Part shown: positions 1 to 9,301 of the stretch, one piece after another | How the letters are laid out: each line of letters opens with the position of its first letter | How positions within the stretch are numbered: the stretch's first letter is position 1 | DNA from: Flavobacterium sp. | GTDB lineage: Bacteria > Bacteroidota > Bacteroidia > Flavobacteriales > Flavobacteriaceae | DNA: 35,358 nt | Assembly: GCA_023253295.1 (NCBI GenBank) | Contig: JALRGZ010000252.1 | Span: 1-35,358 of the forward strand | Reading direction: 5' to 3' | The notes under the pieces: generated by a model | Told to the model about the DNA's origin: nothing | The model's input: the letters and a program-made list of their open reading frames with translations, nothing else | Database searches by the model: none | Translations under genes and position numbers: made by a program

Positions 1-2655
1 ACGAATCAGTTCGCCAGAATTTCCTGTTACTACTTTAAAATCATCAACAAAAGGATTTGGATAAAAATTAATCTCAATAGTAGAATCATCTTCAATTACA
101 ACTTTTTCATCACTAAGCATTTTTGCAGAAGATGAGCCAGACACAGTTGTCACTTCCCATAATTGTGGATCTCCTGTACTTGAACTATATTGACCTAAAT
201 CAGAATTTGAACCTCTCCACATACCATCAAGGTACAATCCTGTATTACGGTTTCTAAATTTAGTATAAGTTCCTACTGTTTCTTTTGACCATTGTAAATT
301 CCAATTGCTACTGTTGCTTGACTGATAAGCCGCAGCCCCAGGGGTAGTTTGACCATTTCCGTCAATATACAAACCCGAAGCCACATTCTTTAGTCTGACA
401 TAATTTCCATCTACTTCCTGTACCCATTGTTGTGCAGGATTACCACTATAAGTCCATTGCCCTACAATAGAACCACTATTGTACCTGTACATTCCGTCAA
501 TTGCCATCCCTGTAGCTTTATTTTTCATCGTAATAATAGTTGAAGCAGGACTATCCCAATAAATTACACCACCACCGCCAGTATAAACTCTTCCGACGAT
601 ATTTGGATCACCTACCAGAAATTCAAAACCTCCAAATTGATGTGCATCATCATTCATTCTTACCCAATTTACCCCCTTGTCAATAGATCGGAAAAGCCCC
701 GTAACTCCAGATACGGTACCCCAGATAAAGATAGTAGGAAATTGAGATCCTATTGCTGTCTTACCGAAGGCGATGGATTTACAATAAGTCACATTTGAGA
801 CCGTTGTATAAGTCACTCCGTGGTTCGTTGAGTATTTCAGTCCATTGGCTATTTCCGGAACCCATATATTTCCTTCCAGACCTGGCACTGCACGCGGTAG
901 CGATGTTGACCATGGAGCAGATGAACTTCCTGCATTTCCGGCAACCGAAAAGCTCACACCCTTGTTAGAACTTACCCACATATTACCATCACTCGGATTA
1001 TACATATAAACGTAATTACTGTTTACTGCGTCAGCCACCGGAATTCCTCCCCAAAAATTGATCCCTGATGATTGTGTCCATGAAGAGCCATTATTAGTAC
1101 TGTAATACAGTAAGTTTGATGGATAGTGAAATATTGTTCCTCCATCGGCACTTAAGGCTGCCCTTCCACCTGACCCCATGGAAGTAGGACATGCTGTCCA
1201 AGTTGTACCCATATTGGTAGAATAATATATATGTGCATCTGCATCACTTGTTCTCACTACCTTATTAACATTGGCACTGGCATAAGCAACACTTCGGTTA
1301 GTACCTGTACCTGGTCTAAGAAACTGTGACGGATAAGCCGTCAAGTCGGTAAATAAGAAACCTGTCATATCACCCATTGCGCAAATAAAAGGTCCACCGG
1401 GTATACTCACACCATCCAAAAATGCAGTTTCTTCGATACCGATGACATCGTAAAACCATGTAGGGTTAGTGGCTGTAATATCGGAAGTAGTAAATATTCC
1501 ACCACCGCCAACTACTCGAACCTTATTACTGTTTAATGGATCAAAAACAGCACATTCAGCCCAATTGCACTGCCCCGAAGCAACACCTATACCATTATTA
1601 TTAAAAGTAGTATTACTTCCGTTCTTTACAGTCCAACTAGCTCCTCCATCGGTTGAATAGTAAACAAAATCACCTCCGGTTGTACCATATTGATTGTTAT
1701 TATAATTTCCTGTAGTAGAAACCACTACCCGGTTAACATTTGAAGGATCAATATCAACACCGCCATATGCTAATGAATAAATTCCCCATGTTAATGGTGT
1801 AACATTCGTCCACGAATTTGTAGTGGTGTTTAATTTATAGACTCTACCTTCATTGTTAGTTGTAGCTGGTCCTTCATTATCAGCGTAAGTAACATATCCG
1901 GTTGTGCCCTGAAGCGCAAACCTGTGAGGAAAATAAGCCGTAGTAGCCGACATAGGTGTAAATGTAACTCCCCCATCAGTACTTTTATAAAAATTATCGC
2001 TACCTGTGCGTGAAATTCCGATATAAATAGTATTTGTTTTTCCTCCTGAAGCTGTAGCGGGGTCAAAAACAACGAAACAAATCCCATTCCCGTTGGGAGT
2101 AGTCGTAACTCCGCTCCAGGCCAGATTCCAGGTAGCACCGGCATCAGTACTTTTCCACAAACCATTGTCTCTGGTTCCACAAAAAAGGATATTGCTGTTG
2201 TTTGGGTCAACGGCAAGACGCTCACCATTACCACGCCCATATCCATTGCCATGAGCTTTGAACTTGGAAGTAACATCTACATAAGTAAATGTATTTCCTT
2301 TATTAGTTGATTTCAGAATGGCAGTTCTACCACTACTCACATAAGAAGTTCCACACAACATATAAATATTGTTTGGATTTTGCTTATCAATAGCCAATGC
2401 TTCTACACCATAGAAACCACTTTCTGATCCAGAAACCCAATCTAACAACTGAACCCATTTATTATTCGCTGCATCCCATCGATAAGCACCACCTACATCG
2501 GTACGACAATAAATATCTCCAGTTGTTTTATGGCTAATAACACCTGTAACAAAACCTCCTCCTCCAATTGGTATATGTTTGAATGTCGACTGGGCGAATG
2601 AGGAAATGTATGTTACCAATAAAACAACCCAGAAAAGTATTTTTTTATTCATCAT
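1..2655 (-). CDS. GH74-type xyloglucanase, C-terminus cut by window edge; signal peptide, repeated BNR-like propeller motifs, ricin-type beta-trefoil, T9SS type A sorting domain
   Basis: Open frame on the minus strand from ATG at 2655 (MMNKKILFWVVLLVTYISSFAQSTFKHIP...) to the window edge, frame checked at several places. Motifs: CRTDVGGAYRWDAANNKWVQLLDWVSGSESGFYGVE, AECAVFDPLNSNKVRVVGGG, repeated STDGG/STNNGSSW, trefoil repeats ATGMAIDGMYRYN / ASGLYIDGNG / NTGLYLDGMWRG, and INFYPNPFVDDFKVVTGNSGE at the edge. The ORF track omits it because no stop lies in the window. Confidence 0.88.
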   Translation of the reverse strand, partial: MMNKKILFWVVLLVTYISSFAQSTFKHIPIGGGGFVTGVISHKTTGDIYCRTDVGGAYRWDAANNKWVQLLDWVSGSESGFYGVEALAIDKQNPNNIYMLCGTSYVSSGRTAILKSTNKGNTFTYVDVTSKFKAHGNGYGRGNGERLAVDPNNSNILFCGTRDNGLWKSTDAGATWNLAWSGVTTTPNGNGICFVVFDPATASGGKTNTIYIGISRTGSDNFYKSTDGGVTFTPMSATTAYFPHRFALQGTTGYVTYADNEGPATTNNEGRVYKLNTTTNSWTNVTPLTWGIYSLAYGGVDIDPSNVNRVVVSTTGNYNNNQYGTTGGDFVYYSTDGGASWTVKNGSNTTFNNNGIGVASGQCNWAECAVFDPLNSNKVRVVGGGGIFTTSDITATNPTWFYDVIGIEETAFLDGVSIPGGPFICAMGDMTGFLFTDLTAYPSQFLRPGTGTNRSVAYASANVNKVVRTSDADAHIYYSTNMGTTWTACPTSMGSGGRAALSADGGTIFHYPSNLLYYSTNNGSSWTQSSGINFWGGIPVADAVNSNYVYMYNPSDGNMWVSSNKGVSFSVAGNAGSSSAPWSTSLPRAVPGLEGNIWVPEIANGLKYSTNHGVTYTTVSNVTYCKSIAFGKTAIGSQFPTIFIWGTVSGVTGLFRSIDKGVNWVRMNDDAHQFGGFEFLVGDPNIVGRVYTGGGGVIYWDSPASTIITMKNKATGMAIDGMYRYNSGSIVGQWTYSGNPAQQWVQEVDGNYVRLKNVASGLYIDGNGQTTPGAAAYQSSNSSNWNLQWSKETVGTYTKFRNRNTGLYLDGMWRGSNSDLGQYSSSTGDPQLWEVTTVSGSSSAKMLSDEKVVIEDDSTIEINFYPNPFVDDFKVVTGNSGELIR

Positions 2656-2723
2656 ATTTTTTAAATTAGTTAATTCAATAGCATTTATAATTAAGACAAA
2701 AGTGGTTAGTTCTTTATCGTCTA

Positions 2724-2747
2724 TTCATCTTCAACAGTGAAGATGAA
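2724..2747. repeat. Perfect 10-bp inverted repeat, 4-nt loop
   Basis: TTCATCTTCA-ACAG-TGAAGATGAA. Confidence 0.85.
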
Positions 2748-2793
2748 GTAATGTTGTTGTTTTCCATCGTAGAGTAAAACAAAATAGTAGATT

Positions 2794-2851
2794 AACTTCC
2801 TGACTACTTAAAGTTCTTAATTGTTTTAACATTTTAGGTAGTCAAGAAGTT
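2794..2851. repeat. 18-bp inverted repeat (16 Watson-Crick, one G-U, one mismatch on minus RNA), 22-nt loop
   Basis: AACTTCCTGACTACTTAA / TTAGGTAGTCAAGAAGTT. Confidence 0.85.
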
Positions 2852-2861
2852 TCAGAAGTCC

Positions 2862-2904
2862 AATAATTTAAAGTAATAAATCCAATTTATTACTTTAAAT
2901 TATT
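2862..2904. repeat. Perfect 19-bp inverted repeat, 5-nt loop
   Basis: AATAATTTAAAGTAATAAA-TCCAA-TTTATTACTTTAAATTATT, starting 21 bp past the GH5 stop. Confidence 0.9.
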
Positions 2905-2924
2905 TCCTTTACTTACCTTTACTA

Positions 2925-4187
2925 TTATTGACCACCCGCAACAATAGCATTAATGGTACGTTGATCTCTAACTGTATAATTACTTCTATCTAAAATACCT
3001 CCTGTATCCCAGAAAAAAGGTAATATACCATTCGCCAATGCTCTTTGAGTTGTGAAGGTTAACCAATAATCTACAGAATCATTATGTTTTGCTAAATCCA
3101 AAGGAACATTAGAACTATTGCCTCTTCGGTACGCAGCATATTCTCCCATGATTACAGGAATACCATTATCAACAAATTTTGTTTTCATTTTCTGAAACTC
3201 AGCTTCAACATAACTTTCTTCTCCCCATGTTGCATTACGTTCAGGTTCTATTGTTGAGTGGTAACCTGATCCCCAATAATAAAACATATTTCCCCAAGAG
3301 GCATCACTATTCATAAGTGTAAACTGATAAGGAGTATAGTTATGTATTTCTATCATAAAACGATCTGTAACCGTATCTGTAGGAAGGGTATTCATCAAAT
3401 TGTAAGTGTGCTCCGTACTGGTTGACGGTCCTTGCAAAACTAAAACACGATAGGCATTTTTACCGCCTGTAGATCTAACGGCATTAACAAAAGTCTGGTG
3501 ATAGGACAATAAAACTGACATTTGAGTTGCATCTGACGCATTCGGTTCATTGGCACTGGCAAACATCAAATGCTCGTCAAAATCACGCATGGTTGTTGCA
3601 ATTTGCTCCCATAAAGCTTTTTGTTTTGCATTAACAGATGCTTGTGCAGTAGTTGTAACATTATTTTCTAACCATCCACCGTCCCAGTGGATATTTAATA
3701 AAACATACATATCATTTCTAACACAGTATCCTATTACCTCTTTTACTCTATTGAGCCAATTGGGATCTATCTGTGCAGTAGCTTCATTACTTAAATGATA
3801 CCAGTTCCAGGCACATGGAATACGGATTGCTGTAAATCCTTGTTGTTTTACAAATTTTATATAATCCTCTGTAATTACAGGACTTCCCCATCCTGTTTCT
3901 CCTCCCGGAGCCTCAAAAGTATTCCCTAAATTCCAGCCAAGTCTAAATTTACTTGCTAATTGAACAGCAGTACTACTCATCCCTGTTGCATCGGCGGGTA
4001 ATGGTGATGTATTATAAGAAGGATAGCTGGCAGGTTTAACCGGTTTGCCTCGTAATGTCATAGTACTTGATTGCCCATTGTCTGAGGCAACAATAAGGTC
4101 TTGAATCTCATCATTACCGGAGCATGAGAAAAAAACAACGTTAACAACAAGTACTACTAATACTTTGTAAAAAAGTTTGAAATTCAT
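2925..4187 (-). CDS. GH5 (probably subfamily 4) endo-glucanase/xyloglucanase lipoprotein
   Basis: Lipobox-like VVFFSCSGND; FRLGWNLGNTFEAPGGETGWGSP, IRIPCAW, NIHWDGGW, FASANEPNAS (acid/base), EIHNYTPY, IPVIMGEYAAY (nucleophile). Confidence 0.88.
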   Translation of the reverse strand: MNFKLFYKVLVVLVVNVVFFSCSGNDEIQDLIVASDNGQSSTMTLRGKPVKPASYPSYNTSPLPADATGMSSTAVQLASKFRLGWNLGNTFEAPGGETGWGSPVITEDYIKFVKQQGFTAIRIPCAWNWYHLSNEATAQIDPNWLNRVKEVIGYCVRNDMYVLLNIHWDGGWLENNVTTTAQASVNAKQKALWEQIATTMRDFDEHLMFASANEPNASDATQMSVLLSYHQTFVNAVRSTGGKNAYRVLVLQGPSTSTEHTYNLMNTLPTDTVTDRFMIEIHNYTPYQFTLMNSDASWGNMFYYWGSGYHSTIEPERNATWGEESYVEAEFQKMKTKFVDNGIPVIMGEYAAYRRGNSSNVPLDLAKHNDSVDYWLTFTTQRALANGILPFFWDTGGILDRSNYTVRDQRTINAIVAGGQ

Positions 4188-4523
4188 AATTTAAAGGGTT
4201 TTTGGTAGTTAATAAAAAGACATTATGATTAGTTCTCAAAATTTGACTAACCACAATTAAAAAATTATACCTAAAAGAAATTAGAGAATTTTAAATTATA
4301 GAATAGTTATGACTACTTAAAAAAGAACTCTTTTAGTTAAAGATATGGGGCTGTATAATGATATTATTACTTTATATTTCTAAAAATTATGTTAAACAAA
4401 CAGCCTTATTATTTTCATTATAGCATTCATCTTTAGGCAAAGTAATCATTTAATAATCTGACTTATATCAGTAAAAGAATCAGAATATTAACCTAATATT
4501 CTGACCAGTTATTTAAATAAAAA

Positions 4524-4562
4524 AACCCGTCGAATAATAACATTAATATTATCCAACGGGTT
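4524..4562 (-). terminator. Intrinsic terminator downstream of the BACON-GH5 gene
   Basis: Minus-strand RNA AACCCGTTGGATAATA-loop-TATTATTCGACGGGTT pairs over 16 bp with two G-U wobbles, followed by a TTTTTTTAT tract. Confidence 0.8.
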
Positions 4563-4571
4563 AAATTAATC

Positions 4572-6062
4572 TTAATTAAGCCCCGCTTTTATAGCATCAT
4601 AAGCTCTTTGATCTTTAATAACATTTGTGGCTCTGTTATAAAGACCTCCTGTCTCCCAAAGACAAGGTACACTTCCTGTAGCTTTACTGTGTTTCACCTG
4701 GAAAGTGTACCAGTCATCAACTGATTTATTATGTTTATCTAAATCTTCTGGTTGAAATTTACTTGTGGCAGTCCATCTGTTTGAACTGAATTCTCCCATA
4801 AGACAAGGTATTCCTTTATCAACCCATTTAGTTTTGATTGCGTTGTAATGTGCTATCAATTCATCTTCTTCTCCATAACTACAATTTCTGTCTATACCCT
4901 TTTCAAGACCGGCAACATGATTTCCTGCTCCCCAATAAAAACGAACATTATCCCATCCTCCGTCTGCTCTGTCACTACCTAAGATAGTCATACTACTTGG
5001 TGTATAATTATGCCATTCATATGCCAAACGGTTAGGTGTTGGATCATTCAATGCTGCAAAGTCAGCAGGAGAAATGTAATCTTCATGTCCTTGTAATACT
5101 AAGGTACGATAGGTGTTACGTCCTCCAGTTGAACGAACAGCAGTTATAAAACTCTTGTGATAAGAAAGTAATACCTTCATTTCATCAGCAGTCTCGGCAT
5201 TTGGTTCGTTAGAACTGGCAAAAAATAAATGTTCATCAAAATCACGCAATTTAGTAGCGATTTGTTCCCACAATGCTTTTTGTTTAGCATTAACGATCTC
5301 TTTTCGGGAAGAGTTTGGATTATAATTATTTGTATCTACATCATCAATTTTTTTACTTTCTAACCAGCCACCATCCCAATGGATGTTAACCATTACATAC
5401 ATATCATTCTCCACACACCATTGTACAATTTGTTTTACTTTATCCAAGTAATCATCACTAATTTTTGAAGTAGGAGAATCTTTGGCTCCACCTCTATAGT
5501 TAAAGGAACATGGTAGTCGAACCATATTAAATCCTAATTGTTTAAGAAACTTAACATTAGCTTCAGTAGGATCAGGCATAATTCCAGTTAATTCCATGGT
5601 ATTACCAAAATTTACTCCTAAAATCATTTTAGCAAAAAGCTCTGTAGCTGTACTGGACATCCCTGTCATATCAGCTGGTTTTGGAGTCAAATTAAAAGAA
5701 GGGTATAAATTACCAGTCTGAGTAACGGTTATCCTTCTTGCTTTGCCGTTTTTAGTCTCCAGATTAATTACAACCTTACGGCTAAATCCGGTAGGATTAT
5801 CATCAGCAGTCAATGTAATTGTATTCTCTCCGGCTTCACCAGTTCCCTGACTTAAATGCAACCAAGTAGCTCCATTTAAAAGAGTCCAGCTATCATTAGT
5901 CGTAAATGATAAATCAGAAGAACCTCCCTCGGGAAGAAAGGAAATATCTGTTGTAGGAACGGTTAATTGTGCTATTTCAGCATCATCTTTTGAACAAGAG
6001 AAAAAAGCCAACATAACGACAACTAACATAGTTAGTATTATGTTTAAAGATTTGAATTTCAT
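4572..6062 (-). CDS. BACON-domain GH5 endo-glucanase/xyloglucanase lipoprotein
   Basis: Lipobox AFFSCSKDD; BACON-like LTVPTTDISFLPEGGSSDLSFTTNDSWTLLNGATWLHLSQGTGEAGENTITLTADDNPTGFSRKVVINLETKNGKARRITVTQTG; GH5 motifs NIHWDGGW, FASSNEPNAE, YEWHNYTP, IPCLMGEFSSNRW. Confidence 0.87.
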   Translation of the reverse strand: MKFKSLNIILTMLVVVMLAFFSCSKDDAEIAQLTVPTTDISFLPEGGSSDLSFTTNDSWTLLNGATWLHLSQGTGEAGENTITLTADDNPTGFSRKVVINLETKNGKARRITVTQTGNLYPSFNLTPKPADMTGMSSTATELFAKMILGVNFGNTMELTGIMPDPTEANVKFLKQLGFNMVRLPCSFNYRGGAKDSPTSKISDDYLDKVKQIVQWCVENDMYVMVNIHWDGGWLESKKIDDVDTNNYNPNSSRKEIVNAKQKALWEQIATKLRDFDEHLFFASSNEPNAETADEMKVLLSYHKSFITAVRSTGGRNTYRTLVLQGHEDYISPADFAALNDPTPNRLAYEWHNYTPSSMTILGSDRADGGWDNVRFYWGAGNHVAGLEKGIDRNCSYGEEDELIAHYNAIKTKWVDKGIPCLMGEFSSNRWTATSKFQPEDLDKHNKSVDDWYTFQVKHSKATGSVPCLWETGGLYNRATNVIKDQRAYDAIKAGLN

Positions 6063-6160
6063 ATCATTTAATTTAAAGGTTATATTTTTTTAGAACCTGC
6101 GGAAATACCAAAATTTTCTAGTTCCGCAGGTTTATTTATTAAGAAGGCAAAAACTATTAA

Positions 6161-7693
6161 TTATTTTAATTTTACCACTCTTATATTATCAATAGCACCA
6201 TGGAAACCAGTTTTTGTTGGAGCATCTGAGAAATTTTTAAGAGTAAGATCATAACCTGTAGCACCTTGATTCCCAACTAAAGAAGTTAAAAGAGTAGCTG
6301 AATCTCCTAAACCTAATTCACCAGCACTATTTTTTTTCTTGAATGCAGTAAGAGGAAGAGTCACTGTTTGCCAGCCCTCTGTTTCATAATCAACTGTTTT
6401 TGCAGCAGAAATTTTCCATGGTTCATAACGTGCAGCATATGTATCACCTGCAAATGAAGTTTTAAAATAAAGCGTACCTCCATTCCAAGGGGAAGCTACA
6501 CTAATGTCAAATTGAATCCCCCAGTTTTCAATAGGATCTGAAACGTTGGCTGCAGGTATCCAATGATTACCTGCATCAGAATTACCCAATGGACAATATT
6601 TACTGGCGCCAGCAGCTAAAACTCCTGTGTTAAAAGATAAAAACATACTGTTATTTACTCCCATTGTTCCATCAAAATCCGGATCAGTTTTCATCCAACC
6701 TCCATTTTTATTCACAGTAAGAGAAACATCTCCATACCATCCCCAGCCAAAATAGGATCCCCACTCTACATTAGCTAAAAGCCCAACATTATCACCATTT
6801 TGACCATTTACATTATAAGTAGTCGAAGTTGTACCATATTTACCGCTAATGGATACAAATCCAGGATCGTAATTCCACTGGTTAGGTGCTATAAACTCGA
6901 CATAAAAGCCATCTGGATCTTCTGTGTAATTTGCAATAGTAGCTCCTCCAAATTTTACGTTGGTTATACCATTTAAGTTTTTTCCGTACACTCTTACCAA
7001 ATCACCATTATTAGGATTCACATTAGAAACAGCCGAAATTTCAGGTTCAATTGAAATATTAAAAGTATAGATCCCTGATGCGGCAACAATAACTGCTTCC
7101 CAAGGCTGAGGTGCATCTATATCAGGAAATATAAACCCGATAGAACTTCCGTCACTTACTGTTTTAAGAGGTTTTATTTCTACACCTGCTATCGTCAAAC
7201 TTTCTATCAAATATAAATTAGTACCGTACACAAAAACAGAATCTACAGCTGGTTTGCTACTTGCAAGCAATGAATTACCTGTGATAGTAGCTGGTGGCGG
7301 ATTAACATTAAATTTGAACGTAGTTGATCCTCCTGAAGTCACATAAGTTATTGTATTCAATACCTCTGGATCAATATTATTAAATGGTACCATATCAGGA
7401 ACTTTCACTACAGCACTGTTGTCATCAAATAATCCTACTTTAATTTGAATAGGAGTACCATTTATGCTTACACTAACAGCTTCCTTTAGATTTCGCCCAT
7501 GGATTACAATCCATTGTCCAGGATTCATACTTGTTACTAAAGTATCATTAGGAGCTGCAGCATAATTCCTTATTTCTGTTATCACAGGAGCTGCATCATC
7601 AAAATTTTCACAAGAAGTAAATATTGTGATAAAAAACACCACACTTAAAAACAGTATAGCATTTAAGCGCTTGAGTATTACATTCTTTTTCAT
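6161..7693 (-). CDS. IPT/TIG-domain surface glycan-binding lipoprotein (SGBP-like)
   Basis: TSCEN lipobox, successive Ig-like/TIG segments (PGQWIVIHGRNLKEAVSVSINGTPIQI, NNGDLVRVYGKNLNGITNVKFGG), C-terminal jelly-roll-like region, position directly after SusD. Confidence 0.75.
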   Translation of the reverse strand: MKKNVILKRLNAILFLSVVFFITIFTSCENFDDAAPVITEIRNYAAAPNDTLVTSMNPGQWIVIHGRNLKEAVSVSINGTPIQIKVGLFDDNSAVVKVPDMVPFNNIDPEVLNTITYVTSGGSTTFKFNVNPPPATITGNSLLASSKPAVDSVFVYGTNLYLIESLTIAGVEIKPLKTVSDGSSIGFIFPDIDAPQPWEAVIVAASGIYTFNISIEPEISAVSNVNPNNGDLVRVYGKNLNGITNVKFGGATIANYTEDPDGFYVEFIAPNQWNYDPGFVSISGKYGTTSTTYNVNGQNGDNVGLLANVEWGSYFGWGWYGDVSLTVNKNGGWMKTDPDFDGTMGVNNSMFLSFNTGVLAAGASKYCPLGNSDAGNHWIPAANVSDPIENWGIQFDISVASPWNGGTLYFKTSFAGDTYAARYEPWKISAAKTVDYETEGWQTVTLPLTAFKKKNSAGELGLGDSATLLTSLVGNQGATGYDLTLKNFSDAPTKTGFHGAIDNIRVVKLK

Positions 7694-7708
7694 TGTTTTT
7701 ATTTTTTA

Positions 7709-9292
7709 TTAGTTAAAATAAGGTACTGCCGGTTCGGTCAATTTAGGATTTGACGTTAACTCTGCAGAAGGCAATTGTAAAGTAAAAGTTGACACTGTAG
7801 CAGGAGAAATAGCTCCAATAGGATCCTGTGGTTTAGCAATACCAGTATCCTTGTCATAAGAAAACATTACTCTTTGCTGATTGCTCACAGTATTTATAGC
7901 TTTTTGAGGATCATAATAAGAAAGTCTTACCAAATCAAACCAAAATTGTCCTTCAAAAGCAAATTCAACTCTTCTTTCTTTAAAAATAATATCAGCACTA
8001 AGTGATGTAACAGATGGAAGTCCCGCACGCGTCCTTACTTTATTAAAATACAATAAGGCGTTAGGATCAGATGTAATAGGATTGTTTCCTAATACCGCAT
8101 CAGCATATATCAAATAAATATCAGCTAACCTTAATAATGCATTGTGTTCTATAGAACCTAAATAATGCATATTAGGAGTGTTATTATCTGCCCCATTACC
8201 TATAATGTGTTTTTTCATCGCTACTCCGGTTGCTGTATAACCACCACCAGCGGCATTCAACTCAGGATAATGATCACCAGGTAACATAATTGTAGGTTTA
8301 CGTCTCAAATCTTGTGAATTATAAGCTAAATACAAATCATAACTTGGATTCATAGCTCCCCAGGCTCCGTCTTTTAATGGATTGATTTCAGAACTTGGAG
8401 AAAGTGTCAATAATTGATTTCCTTGTAACCATCCTGTTGTAGCAGCCCATTGTAATGAAAATAATGATTCCTGATTATCATTAAACTGAGTTTTGAAAAG
8501 ATCGGCATAGTTTGGAAGTAACTCTAAACCACTGTTTTCAATTACATCCAAAGCAGTAGCTTTTGCTAAATCCAAATAGTTTTGGTCACGATTACCACCA
8601 CTTAATTGATTAAAGGCAGCTAATGTTAAATATACTTTGCTTAGCATTCCCTTAGCTGACCATTTTGTAACTCTACCTTTTTCATCAATTAAAGGCAAAT
8701 TCTCAGCAGCAAAAGTCAAATCATTAACAATAAACTGAAAAACATCTTTCTGTAAATGTTTGTTTACTAACGGTTTTGACAAAAAGATGGAATTATCTTC
8801 AATAATAGGCACTTCTCCCCACAACATAGTCAAATGATAATAAGCCATAGCACGAATAAATCTGGCCTCTGCAAGTCCTGCATTTTTATCTTCTTCAGCT
8901 ACCGTCGCAGGTGTATTTTCCTGAATCCCGATAATTGTCAAGTTAGCATTTGCAACAATATTGAATAAGGAAGACCATCCGGTAACCAGATTTGAATTTA
9001 TTCCAGAAAGTGTAAATGTATTCAACTGTACTAAATCAGCACCTTGATATTGCATAACACTATTTCCGGCTAAAATATCTCCAAGAGGAAGATAACCCGC
9101 ATTATTCCATGGAGCCCATACCTCACCGCCATAAAGTGCAGCGGTAGCCAGCCTGATTTCTTCTTTTGTTTTATAAAAATTCTTAGTGCTTATCTGTGAT
9201 TTAGAAGGACGATCCAAAAAGTCATCCTGACAAGCCGTCATAGTTAGCATCCCAAATACGGCTAACATTATGTTTTTATATGTGGATTTCAT
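7709..9292 (-). CDS. susD: SusD/RagB-family nutrient-binding outer membrane lipoprotein
   Basis: MTACQDDFLDRPSKSQIS lipobox, EARFIRAMAYYHLTMLWGEVPII, RLADIYLIYADAVLG, RRVEFAFEGQFWFDLVRL; paired with SusC. Confidence 0.95.
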   Translation of the reverse strand: MKSTYKNIMLAVFGMLTMTACQDDFLDRPSKSQISTKNFYKTKEEIRLATAALYGGEVWAPWNNAGYLPLGDILAGNSVMQYQGADLVQLNTFTLSGINSNLVTGWSSLFNIVANANLTIIGIQENTPATVAEEDKNAGLAEARFIRAMAYYHLTMLWGEVPIIEDNSIFLSKPLVNKHLQKDVFQFIVNDLTFAAENLPLIDEKGRVTKWSAKGMLSKVYLTLAAFNQLSGGNRDQNYLDLAKATALDVIENSGLELLPNYADLFKTQFNDNQESLFSLQWAATTGWLQGNQLLTLSPSSEINPLKDGAWGAMNPSYDLYLAYNSQDLRRKPTIMLPGDHYPELNAAGGGYTATGVAMKKHIIGNGADNNTPNMHYLGSIEHNALLRLADIYLIYADAVLGNNPITSDPNALLYFNKVRTRAGLPSVTSLSADIIFKERRVEFAFEGQFWFDLVRLSYYDPQKAINTVSNQQRVMFSYDKDTGIAKPQDPIGAISPATVSTFTLQLPSAELTSNPKLTEPAVPYFN

Positions 9293-9301
9293 AATTTATT
9301 T

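Noticed and set aside
753-1660. Plus-strand ORFs at 753-968 and 1469-1660
   Set aside because: Antisense to GH74, no family-like motifs.
1830-2276. 148-aa minus-strand ORF
   Set aside because: Shifted frame inside the open GH74 reading frame; low-complexity composition with no recognisable domain.
2755-2925. Possible third HTCS motif near TAATGTTGTTG upstream of GH74
   Set aside because: Only a few bases match; no GATACAAAA half or ATTTGT box at 33 bp.
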